Positions 25,768 to 38,408 of a stretch of 64,000 bases of DNA are shown one piece after another; within the stretch, counting starts at the first letter, position 1; every line of letters starts with the position of its first letter. The stretch lies in NCBI GenBank assembly GCA_035582835.1, contig JAYKAV010002739.1, forward strand, positions 880,887 to 944,886, written 5' to 3'. The notes under the pieces are model-generated. The model was not told the DNA's origin. It ran no database searches and saw nothing but the letters and a program-made list of their open reading frames with translations. Source of the stretch: Phoebastria nigripes (Eukaryota; Chordata; Aves; Procellariiformes; Diomedeidae). A program made the translations under genes and the position numbers.

Positions 25768-25892
25768 AGGCTTTGATTTAGCAGAGCGGTTAAGCACACA
25801 GGAGCCCATAGGTGTGTACATAAGGGGTGGGTTTATTATTGAAGATGAAAAGGACGTACAAACAAGTGCTTTGCTGAACTGCAGCTACAGTG
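25768..25892. mobile_element. Ancient MITE-like palindromic repeat of amniotes
   Basis: The left end GATTTAGCAGAGCGGTTAAG followed by CACA, a central TTATTGAAGATGAAAAGGAC, and the right end AAGTGCTTTGCTGAACTG match the ends and centre of a palindromic element abundant in turtles and crocodilians. From memory its ends read GATTTAGCAAAGCACTTAAG and AAGTGCTTTGCTGGATCG, and its centre CATTGAAGTCAATGGGAC. The two ends are still recognisably inverted (TTTAGCAGAG against CTTTGCTGAA). The inner arms have decayed. Such non-autonomous foldback elements carry no gene. The family name is uncertain. An 89-codon frame that crosses it is not a gene. Confidence 0.6.
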
Positions 25893-26606
25893 AATTCTTT
25901 TCAGAAACTGCTGCGTAACAAGAACATTAAGCAAGTGATCTTTTTCTCTCCATTTCATCAGGATTTATCACTTTTGATTAGAGCTGCGTGACAATTCTTT
26001 GACAGATTTAAACTTTTGCATTATATGACTAATTTGTATATAGCTTNTGCTATTGTTCTCTTCTAAAAGATACCCATTATTTTTTTAGCCCCACCTGGGG
26101 GGGAAGAAATAAATAATCAGGCTCTTCTGATTTCTACTGATCTATTCTTTAACTGCAACTACCAGAAAAAGTTGTGCAAACAATCATTCAGGCCACTGGT
26201 TTTTCAAAACTTCTTTGCTCTAACTGTGGTTTGACATACAATATGGATGTTATCCAATTAACTCAAAGGATTTTTAAATTTTTTTTCTTCCTAACTGTAT
26301 GATTGAAGCCCATGGGAAAGAGATGAGTCCTAATAGCTATTGAACAGTAACTGTTAAGTAGGTATTGTTGGTTGTGCCTATTCTAGCAACCAAAGATGAC
26401 AACAAAATAAGGTATTCTGTGAAGTACATCCAAAAGTTTTGTCATGCATGACATGCTCTTAGATGGTCTAAGAAACACACAGGATCTGCAGTGATGCAGT
26501 ACAGAGCTGCTGACTTCCCAGGAGAGGGGCTGAGAGCACACCACTGTGGCGGTTTTAGACTCAGATTTCCACACTGTCTTACATGACATTCATTTCCTTT
26601 ATGTGG
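25893..26606. other. Non-genic stretch
   Basis: Nothing recognised. One N at 26,047 and a short C/G patch near 26,091-26,103 are the only notable points. Confidence 0.5.
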
Positions 26607-26686
26607 CCCCCCCCCCAAAAAAAAAAAAAAAAACCCACAAAAACACCCCCCCAACCAAAAAAAAAAAAAAAAACCAAAACCCAACA
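26607..26686 (+). repeat. Compound C-run and A/C-rich low-complexity tract
   Basis: Ten C (26,607-26,616) run straight into 17 A (26,617-26,633), then A/C mixtures and a second run of about 17 A. The result is a purely A/C strand about 80 bases long. It resembles the A/C half of the foldback block at 22,578. Confidence 0.9.
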
Positions 26687-29600
26687 GATTTAATGTCAAT
26701 AGGGGTTTTCATCACTCTCCCGACAGACATTTTCCATTAAATTTTACCCCAGAAGTCCTGCATGCAAGTACAGAGCTACTGACAGACACATTTAGAAGTG
26801 TTTCACAAGCATATTTGTATTTTGTTTTGAGGTATTTTTGGTTGTTGATGCACTGTGTCAGTATTGCCTTCCCTNACAGATCCTCTCCTAGGTCTGTGAT
26901 TTTCATTCTCTGCTGTAATGACCAAGGATAGCAGTATAGTTTCTTTTGTTCTTTTTCATTTTCTTCCTAGAAATTACCAGTTGAATTGCAGTAATTCACC
27001 ATGTGAAATGTTTATTTTTAGTGCTGACCCCTCTAGGGCAAGAATATTTGCTCAGGCACAGTCAAGAAAAAAGCAGATGATGATACACTCAAGATCTGTA
27101 ATGGAAGTACCTGTTTATACACTGACACATTGGAATTTAAAGACACATTGAGAGTAATTTGTGACCCAGGGTCACTCACTACAACAACGGAACTAGTGAA
27201 AAGCGAGGACCAAATCGAAACTATGGGGCCACAAAGGAAATGCTCCCAATAATATTAAACATTAAATCTTCAGTGTCTTCTAAAAAAAGAAAACTCATTG
27301 CGTTGTCTGATTTGGATCCCTAGGAGCATTAGAAATGGAGTCAGCACTAATAGAAGTAGCAGACATCTCATCATCTACAGACACAAGCATCAGAAAAGGA
27401 AGGTACATTTGGAAGGAAACCAGCAACTAATCAGGTGTCCCAATTTAGACAGAGCCTCTGAATGAATGCTTGAATGGGAAGACTCAGAATGAACTTCTGG
27501 AAGAGACAGCTATGCTGCCATTAGCATTAACTGCCCAGATTGCTTTCTGAAATTCTCTGACCTGCTGAAGGAGCTCCGTTATGCCTTGAAGTAAAATACC
27601 CCAGTCTTCCCCCAAACCACCTGTCATTCAGTTTCCAGGTTCATTAGCACAAGCAAGGAAAGTCTGCACTTCAGCTACACAAATCTCAGCTTGGCCGAGA
27701 CAGACCCACCAACAGATGCAGGAGCAGAATCTCACAGCTCCTAAAAGCTCCACTCGGTATTTATTGCTGAACTGTTTATGCAGTTACGGCACACAAGGGC
27801 TTGGTGAAATACTTATAACCACTTGAATATCTTTATAAGTTAAGTAATCAGATGTCATCAGAATGCAAACAAAGGAAATTATGGAAGCTCTCACTGAGGG
27901 ATTTTGTCTTACCTTTCCCTTCCTCTCAAACATTAAACATCTTGAAAAATACTTGACAAACTCTAATGTGATACTAAGCTTCTTCCTCCTGGGGATGCCA
28001 TCAAAAAGATTAAAACCCAAAAGTAACTGTCCAATTTTATCTCTTTTAGATTATTAAAGCTGAGATCTATTTTTGGCTTCAGCTGCTTATGTGAAAAGAG
28101 ACTTTGAGCAAGCTTTCGATGTGAGCTGCTCCATCTGAAATATTCAATAAGATACTGCTATTTTTATTTCTCTCAATCTCTTTCTTCACCTACAACAATG
28201 ACTTAGCTAAAGCTAAATGAGTTTCCCAGGAATCATTCCACATTCACAAGCAGGCATTCCCTGGCAAGGCTACCGCATACCCTTTGCTTCCCAGACACAG
28301 CCTCTCTTTCCACCCTTTTATCCCAGGTCTACCTGTTTTCCCAGACAGATATGGGCAGGCAAAATGTTGGTAAGTGTGGCCTGGTGGATCTCAAAGTCCC
28401 ATCTGGGATGGGATATTTTGCAAAGAAAATAAAAATTAAAGAAAATGTCACAGAAGAGGAGTTTAATTCCTGGTACCCTGGTATGATAATTGTTCTCATC
28501 TTGAGCCAGGGGAAACAAGGTGTTTGTGGTCGTGGGTCAAAATACTGATTTTTTTTTATTTTTTAAACAAGTTTCAATAAAAACTCCTCAAAAAAGCATA
28601 AATTCATTTAATTTCTGGTGTTTAAATTGAATCAAAAGGGTTTGTTCAGCTCAGCTCCTGACTGGTGGCAATGCCCCCTGAACGTGTGGTGTAAAAAATT
28701 ATTCAGGTCTTATGCCTCATTTTCTTCTATCGCTTTGGCCCCCCAGGTGAGCTGTCAGGGTGCTGGCCATTGCCAAGTCACAGCAGTTGGCACCCTGCAC
28801 ATTGGGGAGTTGGTCTCCAGCCCATCAAGCCAAGGGCTCTGATGACCTCTCAGCACCAAGCTGCCGCAGCCTGCAGCCACTGTTCTGGCTCCCTGCCTTT
28901 CTTCTGCTGCAGGTCACTGCTCTGTCTCCTGTCCACGAGGACAGGGGGATGCACAGTTGCTTAGGCCCTGCAGTTCCCTCTTTCATATTCACCAAAATTG
29001 CAAATAAAATCACGCATTCCCTTTAGCCAGTTCCATGATGAGTGCAGGAATTGCCAGTGAAGGGACAGTAATAAACAGCCAGGAGGTGGCAACACTTCAA
29101 ACCACAACAGTCTTCACCCCATGAGTGTGAGTCGAAGCCTGCAGAGGTTGGTCACCACCAGCTGACTTGCTCTGGAACATTTCAGCTCATTTTGTCAAAA
29201 TGAGGTTTTTGATTTAGGAGAAACTACCCAGAATGACATGCAGGCTTCCTGATTTCCACCCCCCCAAAACCATCAAATATCTATCCAGTGGGATTTCCCA
29301 GCACTGCTTTCTGCAGGAAACTTATCCTCCCATGCAGCATCATGGTTCCTCTGCTTCTGTTCTTGGCCAGAGCACTTGAAGTGCAGAGGGCAAAATGAGA
29401 TTAATAAAAATAAAAAAAAAAATAAAAAAAAAAAAAAGAAACCTTCTGCCAAGTTCAAGAGTTCAGTTTTGCAGTTGAGTGAAGTAATTACTCGTTCCCA
29501 CTTAAATTTGTTCCTCCAGCACTAAAGCTTACTAAATAATTACACTTAAAACAATCCTGATGAAATCTTTTATACTTTAAGAATTAGAACATCAATTCAA

Positions 29601-31410
29601 TTAAACAATGATTGGAATATACTCATTTTTCTCCATATCCTTCTTACCAGGAAAAAAGTCTGTTTAATGATGTCAACTTCAAAAATATATTCAGCCAGTT
29701 AATTTTTACTGAAAGTCAAAAACCTTCTCCCAGTTATGTTCCTGTGACTTCTACTGGTTTTGTCCCTACTGCAAAATAGATACATCATAGGGAAAAAAGT
29801 CAAAAGTGTACTTTTCATTGATGGAGCCAAAGCCTTAATAAAAGATCATGGAATTTCAGACTTACAGTTCCTAAAGAAGTGTTGGTAAAGAATAGCAATG
29901 ATCTTATCCAGAAGGGATTTCTTAAGCCACTATTAGACATTACAACGTAAAAGTCAAATAAGGAGGAGGAAAATATCTTGGCATGTCTTTCCTCTTGTTT
30001 TGACTTAAAGCAAATAAAACACTCGTTTCAGAAGATAGAACTACAGAATTATTCAAAAGCAACTAAAACTAACATATTTTTGTATTTTCAAACAATACAT
30101 AAAGTTGATATACTTTTCTGCCTAAGGTTTTTTGGTGCATTGTTTTTTTTTTTTTTAAACCAGTGAAGAAATGAAAATGAATGAGTGCTTATTCAAAGCA
30201 AACATTTTCTCTTGCCTCTGGTACCTATATGCAATTGTGTGTGAGACTTCACATTAGACTGGTATAGTTTAAGTACTAGCCTCTCATTAATGTGCAAGTG
30301 GTAACTCCAGCATTCAGATCCTCTGCAAAGATATTCAAATGAGGAAAAGCAGGCATTTCTTTATTTTCTTTCTCAGAAGCACCTCATTTAAATATTAAGT
30401 AGGGCATGCCCAAAGAGGATGTTCCCAATTACAAAGCATTTTACTTACATCAATAAATTCACACTCAGAAAATGATCCAAGTCTACTAACATACAAATTC
30501 TGCCTAATGTAATTTATAGTAGCAGTTTCAAAGGCACGCTTGCATTAGAGGAGACAGTAGCATAGGTCTTCCAGCTAAATGCACTTAGTTCATCACTCAC
30601 TGCAGCACCAAACGTTTAATCCACTGAAGGATGGGGTTTTGCTTTACTCTTACCAGTCATCACTACAACAGTAGACACCTTGACTTACTTGCTCATGCGC
30701 AAATACACAAAAGTGCCAAAGCCATTAATCTGAAGACAGGTTTCCTCAGAGCCAACCAACACTTACTTCTGGTGGATATTCATGTGGCTTATACACCCAC
30801 TTTAGATTTAAGTTTGCTCGTTATGATGGTTGGGCTTGGCCTTCAAGACATGTCTTCTTAATACAGGGAGTTATGTGAAGAGAAGCTGCTGCAGATTTTG
30901 CCATTATTAAATTGTAAATGAAGAATAAGGTGATGCAGAAGAGGCAGGGAGTTGGTCTGCAAACAATCAAATGCCTTTCTAAGGTGCACTTTGTTAATCT
31001 TTCTGGACAAGCTTTTGTATTCCTAAATCCTCTACTCAGAATCAAGTAAATACCACCGAGGAACTCTACAGAGGTGTCATAACTCACGCTCCTCTAGTAG
31101 CAGAGAGCTAGTTTATGAGGCCAGAAATGTGGTGTTTTAAATCTGTGTGACACTCGAAATTTACAGCGTAATTAGCATGTAATAATCATGGGCACAGTTT
31201 GTGGTATACCAATGTAGTGCAAGTTTTTCACTAAACTGCCTCAGCTGCTGTTATGCATCTGAGCCAGGGTTCAAATTAACCATTGCATCTGACCATTTTC
31301 TCCTGCAGCAACAAATATGACCTAGTTTAACACCCCTTTATTTGACTTTCAAGCCTTATCTACATTCTGCACCAAAAGAATCATATTCCTAGAGACAGTC
31401 ATAAAGAATT
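26687..31410. other. Non-genic stretch
   Basis: No coding exon or transposon is recognised. The only simple repeats are an A-rich tract with T and G interruptions at 29,404-29,440 and a T run at 30,145-30,156. A G+C-richer patch at 28,740-28,980 contains three overlapping plus-strand frames of 60-90 codons, without known content. One N is at 26,875. Confidence 0.5.
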
Positions 31411-31430
31411 ACCACCACCACCACCCCCCC
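31411..31430 (+). repeat. Short (ACC)n and C-run
   Basis: A run of ACC trinucleotides passes into seven C. It is a minor microsatellite. Confidence 0.8.
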
Positions 31431-34400
31431 TTCCCATGCAACTTTAGATTATCAAGTCTTAGCCTCGGACAGAAGGAACTAATGTTGCAGATGCATTGCT
31501 ACTTAGAGATTACACTCCACACTCTCGAAGCAAAAGCCCTGGAAAAATACTTTAAATTCCAGTCATCATGCATGAAAATTTGAAAACAGCAGAAGCCTCC
31601 ATATGCTTTTCAGGGATCAGGGGAAAGTAATCTGAATATCAGGTCCCATAAGTTCTTTCGAGCAATCAGAGATGAAAATTATGCATTCACTCTCCAGCAT
31701 TCCAATGTGTATTTTGATGCAGGGTAAATTAATCGTCTCTGCTAATTTACTCCAGTTACTTCACAGCCTTGTTAATTAGGCAGCTCTGTGCAGCATTTTT
31801 GTTCCAATTCCTTCAGAATAATGGCTTGCTTTGCTGCTGTTTTTCTTAACTCATTGAGCATATAGATACGTACCACATGTCAAGAAGTAAATCTAGACAT
31901 ACTTGTGGGAACAAATGCATCGATACCTTATTAAAAGTCAAGATTTACTTCTCGCTTATCCATTAGCATGATTCCACAGTTAGCCACCATGGCCACACCA
32001 GCGCCCTCTGCTCTTGCAGATGCCTCCCTGCTTTCTGTGTCCCTGTCCAGAAATGGAGCCAGGGATCCAGGGCAGCGGTTGCCCTTCCTTCCCTCTCCCA
32101 GCTGGGATGAAGGAAGGAGTTCTCATTTCTACATCTATGTCTAAGACAGGAGGGAAGGGAGGAGACGTGGGAGCTCTACAGCAAGCCAAGCAGAGGCAAA
32201 ACATGGCCCTGAGCTAGCAAGTGGGAGGTTACCAGGGAGAGCCTGCTGTGATAGTAGTAAGTAGTTTGAGCTGCCTCCAAAACAGCCTGCTTTAACTAGG
32301 TACCTAAGCTAGCTCAGCAGGGCTTACAGCTTTACAGGTGCTCTCTGCAAGTAGGAACCAAGCTACTCAGTTCAACATGTGCTTTAGCTGTGTCTGTAGT
32401 GCAACTACTGCTGCAGTTGCAGCTCGAATAAGCATACTCCATTTTTACAAGATTTGTACAAGTTAATACAACAAGCACTTTCAAGCCATATTTCTGCAAT
32501 ACACAATAACTACAAGTATTCCAAGGTTTTATTCCAAAACATAGCAGGGAATAAGTAGATTGCTCATAAAACTTAGCCTCTGTCCAGAACAACGACAAAT
32601 AAAGGTACAGAGCTATCCAGTCCAGGCTTGAGCAGACAATGCCAACCGGCCCTGAGGAAAAACTTTAAAGAAAAAAACTGCTTCCTGCCCTCCCTTTTAA
32701 CTGAGGAAACTGGAGAGGAAAGAAACTAAAACAGCCTTTGATGAGCCCCTATTAGTTTGGCTGGACACCAGCTCTCCTCACCTGCAAAGGGCAACAAAAA
32801 AGAAAGCAGCTTCCCTACCCGGCTCAGCAGCAGCATCCGAAGAGCAGGGCAGCACCCCATGCAAACATGGCTCACTCTGTAAGACCAATTTCCTCCAAGC
32901 AGCTGAGCTAAATGAAGGCATGCAAGCCCTAATTAAGGAGACTGGGCTAACTCCTGCTTTAGTTAGCATGGGCTAGCAAGCATATTAGCCTATAAACTTT
33001 TGCATGGGTAAAAAGCAGCCTTCACAGAAAATGGATGTCTGTCATGTACAAAAGAGTAGAACAGAGTCAAGAAGAATTGAGTTAAAGGGGAATAACTGAA
33101 AAGGGAATGTCCTCTAGCTACTGAAGCTCAGTGACTTACACGTTTCTCTTCTCTGCTAACTGTGTGCAAACTCCTCTTGCCCTGGCAAATCTTTGTAGGC
33201 TCAAGGCAAGATCCATATGGACCCAAGTAATGGGGAATAAAAATAGTTTCTGGGGGGTTGGCACACTGGCTTACATGTCCTCGTGTAAGGAGTCTGCAAA
33301 ATAAGCTGTGGAGAAGACGGTCTCTGGCACAGGCGAAGCTGGAAGAGCAGAGATTCCTTACAGAGAGGGTGCACCCAGGGAGAAGAAGTGGTGCCACACT
33401 AAAGAGAAGAATAGCTGGGGCAAACCCAAAGGTCTGGCGGCTTCCAGCAAAAATACCAGCTTTCTAACACTAGAGAGACGCAAAAGAGGTCCCGTGCAAG
33501 TATTTGCTGCTCGAGTCCTTCTTCTACCTTCCTTTTGTGCACAGGCACAAAAATGCATGGGAATGCTGTAATACATTTAAGCACTAGTTTTATATATATG
33601 TGTGTTGGGTTTTTTTCATTGAAAGGTGTTACACTTTATGTTTGTGCAAAGTTTGTAGTTACCTCAGCTGTGTTATGCCACCTCTGCATGTCACTTTAAG
33701 GCAAAATGACAAAGCAACACTTCGTCAAGGTTACAAGATATTTGTGGGGTTGGACCACTCTACTCCTCAGTGCTGACACACTGCTTTTGCAGCTGGAATA
33801 ATACAGGGAAATTAAGTGTAAACAAGAAGAAAAGTGTGGAGGGATCTTCCTTACAGTAATATAGAACTATAAATATAAATTATATATTTCTACCCCAAAC
33901 GAATACATATTTTACCATAGAAAATAGCGTATAGCTGTGGGCTTTTTAAGTAGAGTTCCCTTTGGTTAGAACTATTTTATAAAACCTAAATTTCATCACA
34001 TATTTGTCTGTGTGTTACTCTGTGCTGCAGTTGTGGTAAATCTGCTATGTATTCAGCAGGGGAAACTCTTGCGTTGTACAGCTGGTTTAGAGTTGGTGTT
34101 GCAAGTTATAAAATGACTAAATGATTATAAGATTATATGCTAAACCAGAAAGATTTCTCCTAATTTCCTTATATCTTAGGTCAGAATTTTGTCAGGATTA
34201 GTCAATTANGCTTTAAAATCTGGAAAGTCCTGTCCGAAGAGGAGGGGGTAGCTGTGCCATAAGGCCCACATGGAGGACAGAGAGGCTGTCCCAAAAGCTC
34301 CCTGGGAGACAGGCTATGAGCTGCAGCGTCACTGAACGTATACAGGGAGGTCTGTGCTCGAGGACAGCATATGCATATATCTGGGATGGGCAAAAGAAAC

Positions 34401-36611
34401 ACAGCCCAAACCAACCATCTATCTGATCCTGAGTATGTCAGGAGAAAAGGAAGCAAAGCCAAGACCTTTACAGCCTGGTTTCTTAGGGGTTCAGTGGGGA
34501 CTGGGCAGATCAGCCCAGAAGAGGCGGTTTCCCAGCCCCACATTGCTCCCAGCTCCGAGGGGACTCAGCACATCTTAGCACGTCATCTGAGTTGCACCCT
34601 GAACAGCACCACCACCCAGTAAGGAGAAGCAGCCTTCATTGAACATGTCAAGACTTTATGATTTTTTTCACCTTAAAAGTATGCTTCTGAAGCTTGCCAG
34701 ATAATTCACTACCTCCTGCATCAGTCTTTTGTTTCAGAGGATGAGCTGGAGGCAGGCGATAATAGCCATGAAGATTTAAATGATCTGAGGATTTAAGGTC
34801 TGAATAACAATAGGGAACTGTATCTATATCAGTATTTCCCACTCAAGAGCTGGAGGATCATCTCTGGTGATCTTCCACAGCTTGTTCACGTATGTTATTT
34901 AAAACCAGTTTGGGCTATCGGTCATTTCGAAGACAGAATTCCCAAAAATACATTGGCCTTTTCTTACTGTTTTACCTTTCTAATGATGCATCATGTACAT
35001 ACATGAAGATTCTTGCACTTCTCCAAAAATATTCTTCTAAGTATTTCTGGCAGATAGATTGCATGAACTGAAGCCTCAGCATGAACAGATTTTACATTCC
35101 CTCTTCTTTTTTTGCCTGATAAAGACCTTGGTAGATCCAAGCCCTACTTTAAGGTTACAGAGCCATAAAAAGTTTGTAATAATACAGTGGTGCAAAAAAT
35201 TTATTATATGCCAAACAGAACTGAATAGTCTGCTGTATCAAATATAGCCTCATTTAAAGAGACTTGAATAAATACCCAAATAACAAAAGCAGAATTAGGC
35301 TTTACTGTTTTTATGCTGAACATGCTTTAATGCTTTAGAATAACCAATGAAATATTGCTAAAAGAAAAAAAAAAAAAAAAAAAGACGACCCTGCAGACAT
35401 CTTATCCTTTCTATTTTGTTGAGAGAGATAGGATATTTATTTGGAGAGAAGGATTAACAATTCACTTTCTCAAGGCAGGACTCCTGCGGACAGCACTGCT
35501 GACCATTCATGCTGTCTTTGCCCATGAGGATCTTCAGCTCCCCCTGAAGTCAGCGAGGGTCTGTCAGTATGTTTATTTGTGCACTGAGTCTCCCTAACAG
35601 TCAGTGCCTCCTGGAAAAAGAGAAATAAGTGAGGTCCCCGTCCAGATCAGGGGCCAGGGTCAGCATTCGGGTAGAATGCATTGCCTCAATACTCTTGCTA
35701 TGGTGCCAACGCATAGCCTTGGTCAGACTACTTTCAGGATGCAATCTCTCAGTCAGGTGTCTGTATGGGTGGCTCTGTTGACAGGTCATTGGCAGTGCAA
35801 AAGAGCGATGTCATTGGTGTGTACATCCTTAAAACCGTATCAGAATGTAGGGAAGAGTCAGAGAGAGGCTAGAGGAAGCAAAAGGAAGAAAGATTTAGAA
35901 AGTGTCAAGCAAAAAAACTGCAAAATAAACACACACACCCCTTGCAAATGTCTTTGGCCTAACATGAGTGCGCTGGGACACAGTCCTGTTCAAAGCAGTG
36001 ATGCTTACACTGCTGCTGAATGTATCCCTTCCCACATCCATTCATCAGGCAGCAGGTTCAGTCACTGCTTGGAGCTCAGGATGTGAATTCTCTACAAGAT
36101 TATTTCAGCCCCCAAAACTCACTGTAGTGTCAGAAATTATGGTAGTCCCATGTATTTATGATCTCCAGCTCTATGGCAACCTTAGTAAAGTCATTGCATT
36201 GATATGTGAACATGCCATTTTATAATTACTCTAATTTTATTTTAGAAAGTAAAGTTCCTCATTATGCACTAATCAGACTTCTAATCCCTCAGCACTCCCT
36301 TCTCTCTCCTCCTTAGGGAAGCCATAGAGACTTATCAAATATGCCACCTTCTTTTTTTAATGTGCTCATAAGAAGTCATCAGAAAAGAGGCACTCTGGCA
36401 TCAGAAAAATGATTAAGCTATTTACAGTGAATATATCCACAAATGAAGATATTATTAATTCGATAAAATCTATATTAAAAGATCTATTTTTGAATAACAA
36501 AGCCTCTTTCTCAATTATTTTAAAATCTAGGCATTATGCATTATCTATAAAAGTTACACTCACATTACTTCCTTGGCATGTAATAAACAGCAAAATTCTT
36601 GTTTCCTGACG
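31431..36611. other. Non-genic stretch
   Basis: No gene is supported. 31,690-31,850 reads as well-preserved unique sequence with several TAAT-type cores and might be a conserved non-coding element, but this cannot be judged without alignment. The open frame 35,604-36,086 (160 codons, plus) is the second longest of the window; its translation is unrecognised and shows no splice-site support. A run of about 18 A lies near 35,364-35,383. One N is at 34,209. Confidence 0.45.
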
Positions 36612-36730
36612 GACATAAGAACAGCCATGATGGGTAGAATCAAAGGCGTCCTCTCTATGGCACTGAAGAGACTGCATGGTCCCAGATGTACCATCCAGCT
36701 TTTGGCAATCAGTAGCTCGGGACCCTGGTA
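36612..36730 (-). mobile_element. Ancient CR1/L3-type LINE fragment, antisense
   Basis: The plus strand reads GACATAAGAACAGCCATGAT, then GGGTAGAATCAAAGG, then (from 36,697) CAGCTTTTGGCAATCAGTAG followed by CTCGGGACC. This follows, in order and spacing, a repeat very common in turtle and crocodilian genomes, recalled as GACATAAGAACGGCCATACT, GGGTCAGACCAAAGG and CAGCTTCTGGCAAACAGAGG. In those genomes this motif continues into antisense CR1-like LINE sequence, so the element should run on the minus strand. Only about 120 bases survive here. Confidence 0.55.
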
Positions 36731-36771
36731 AGCCTGGAGCTTTAACAAGCCTTACAAGCCACAGATGACTT

Positions 36772-36805
36772 ACAAACAAACAAACAAACAAACAAACAAA
36801 CAAAA
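36772..36805 (+). repeat. (CAAA)n microsatellite
   Basis: About eight tandem CAAA units form a perfect tetranucleotide array, ending in CAAAACC. It lies about 40 bp after the LINE fragment but on the wrong side to be the 3' tail of an antisense element. Confidence 0.95.
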
Positions 36806-36929
36806 CCAGTCACACCAGCCCTGCTCACCCATCCATATTAACTACAGTCTGTAGCCAGAAATAGATGCTTGTGGTGAGGCACATAAAACCTAGATTGAGG
36901 CAACTGGTAGCTGGTAACATCTGGCTCAT

Positions 36930-37571
36930 CTACCTAGGATTCAGGAAAACATTTGAATATATGTACAAGTCCATCTCTTCTGGAAGCTGCATGTTATCAT
37001 AATATTGAGTGAAGCATGTGCCAATAATGCTGTCCTGAAAAGGGATGTCATTCAAAGCAAACCCAAAAATTATTTTTCCTCTCTGACAAAAATACGGATT
37101 TCTTTTTTCTTTCTTCTTCTTTTTTTCTTGTTTTTCTTCACATTCAGGTAGATGTAATAAAAATCTCTTCAGATGTTTGTAGCAATGGGTCTCCAAATTA
37201 CTGGTCAAAAAGGAATCCCTCTTTTTAATCCAGCTTTTTAATTTCATTGGATAACAGTTACTTGTTCCTGCATCCTCTGGAGGGTGAACAGAAATGGAAA
37301 CATGTCCATTGTTTATTGATTGTGTCCCAGAGATATTGTTTCTTGTTGCTTTTAATGTTTTATTCTTTTCTTTCTCTTCATCTATGGAAGTTTCCCATGC
37401 TGCTAAGCATGCTTGCTTCTCTGAATGTCTTATTTTAGAGAAATCCTTTCTGAGACACAGCAGTAGAACAGTACATGTTGTTCTAGGTGAGGCTATCAGT
37501 GACATGCCCAATTTACATGATGTTTTTCTCATATTTTCAGTATTATTTCTCATCTTATTCCTCTTAATCAT
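36930..37571 (-). other. Long open frame of uncertain status (213 codons)
   Basis: This is the longest open frame of the window. The translation is lysine-rich in one stretch (about residues 150-163, encoded by the polypyrimidine tract at 37,099-37,140) and otherwise has mixed, protein-like composition, with histidines, cysteines and tryptophans. I do not recognise a family. An in-frame stop lies three codons before the first ATG, so there is no upstream extension. Two splice-like sites bracket most of it: a pyrimidine-rich acceptor ending in GTGTCTCAG (exon would start at 37,449) and a donor CTAG/GTAGAT (exon would end at 36,934). An open frame this long is unlikely but not impossible by chance in 64 kb of A+T-rich DNA. 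It could be an exon, a decayed gene or noise. Confidence 0.2.
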
Positions 37572-38408
37572 CCAACTATTTTAACTTCCTTGTGTCTATT
37601 TAATCATTTGTTTGCTTTTGTTACTGCTGAAAAATATTGAGCAAGGATGCTTTTTCTAAACTGTTCCGTATTGCACCAGGGTCTTTGTATGAGCTTTTAT
37701 AGTTAATTTAGTGACCACCATGGACTTTCCTGTTATCCTTCCTAAAGTTTCTACCTCAAACAGATGAAGATTTTTTTCTACATGAACAAAGGTCATATTA
37801 CTAGATTTCAGAAGACAGTACATCTTAAACTTGCCACAAATCAAATACAAACTATAATTCATCCTATATTTCAGACCAGTGTAATTTCTGGAGTGCGTAG
37901 GTTTGGAGATGGAAGGTAAGAAGAAACATTTCTTATTACTATTTATGTAATTATGGATTTTTCTGTCAAGGATGTTGGAGTGCCCTGACACTCAGGTTTA
38001 ACATGCAAACAGTTGCCGCAGGAATCATTTCCTGACCTCACCTCATTTTTGCTGGGTAAGAAGTTCATAATACCTTAATTTACACATTTTCTAACTCTTT
38101 TTCAAGTCCCTTTCTCCACAGGTATGCAAACATAGTCGTTCAGATCAGCCCCACAAAGCAGAGCACATTCCTTATATGAACTGCCATCAACACAACCAAA
38201 AGGTATTGAGAAGTTAGAAAATCCTTTAAAGATTGATTTTCTGGGACTTCCTGCTGCTCTGCCCTAATATCACACAAATTTTATCTTTTCTGTGTGGAAT
38301 GACAGAGAAGACAGTATGCCTGGATTGAAACAATACAAAGCTCTTCAGAGCAAAATAATCACCTTGACATTCCCCATGGACCCTATGCAAGATGGCAAAG
38401 CCTCTGTA

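Noticed and set aside
25768..25810. tRNA-like box A in AGAGCGGTTAAGCACA
   Set aside because: No box B or cloverleaf follows; the sequence is better explained as the end of a foldback repeat.
25649..25918. 89-codon plus-strand frame
   Set aside because: It runs across the ancient foldback repeat and is explained by it.
32230..32975. Two stretches with similar TGCTTTA...GCTAGC wording
   Set aside because: Too short and too diverged to claim a shared repeat.
35604..36086. 160-codon plus-strand open frame
   Set aside because: Translation is unrecognised, other frames overlap it, and no splice or start context supports it. A frame of this length is not surprising in 64 kb.
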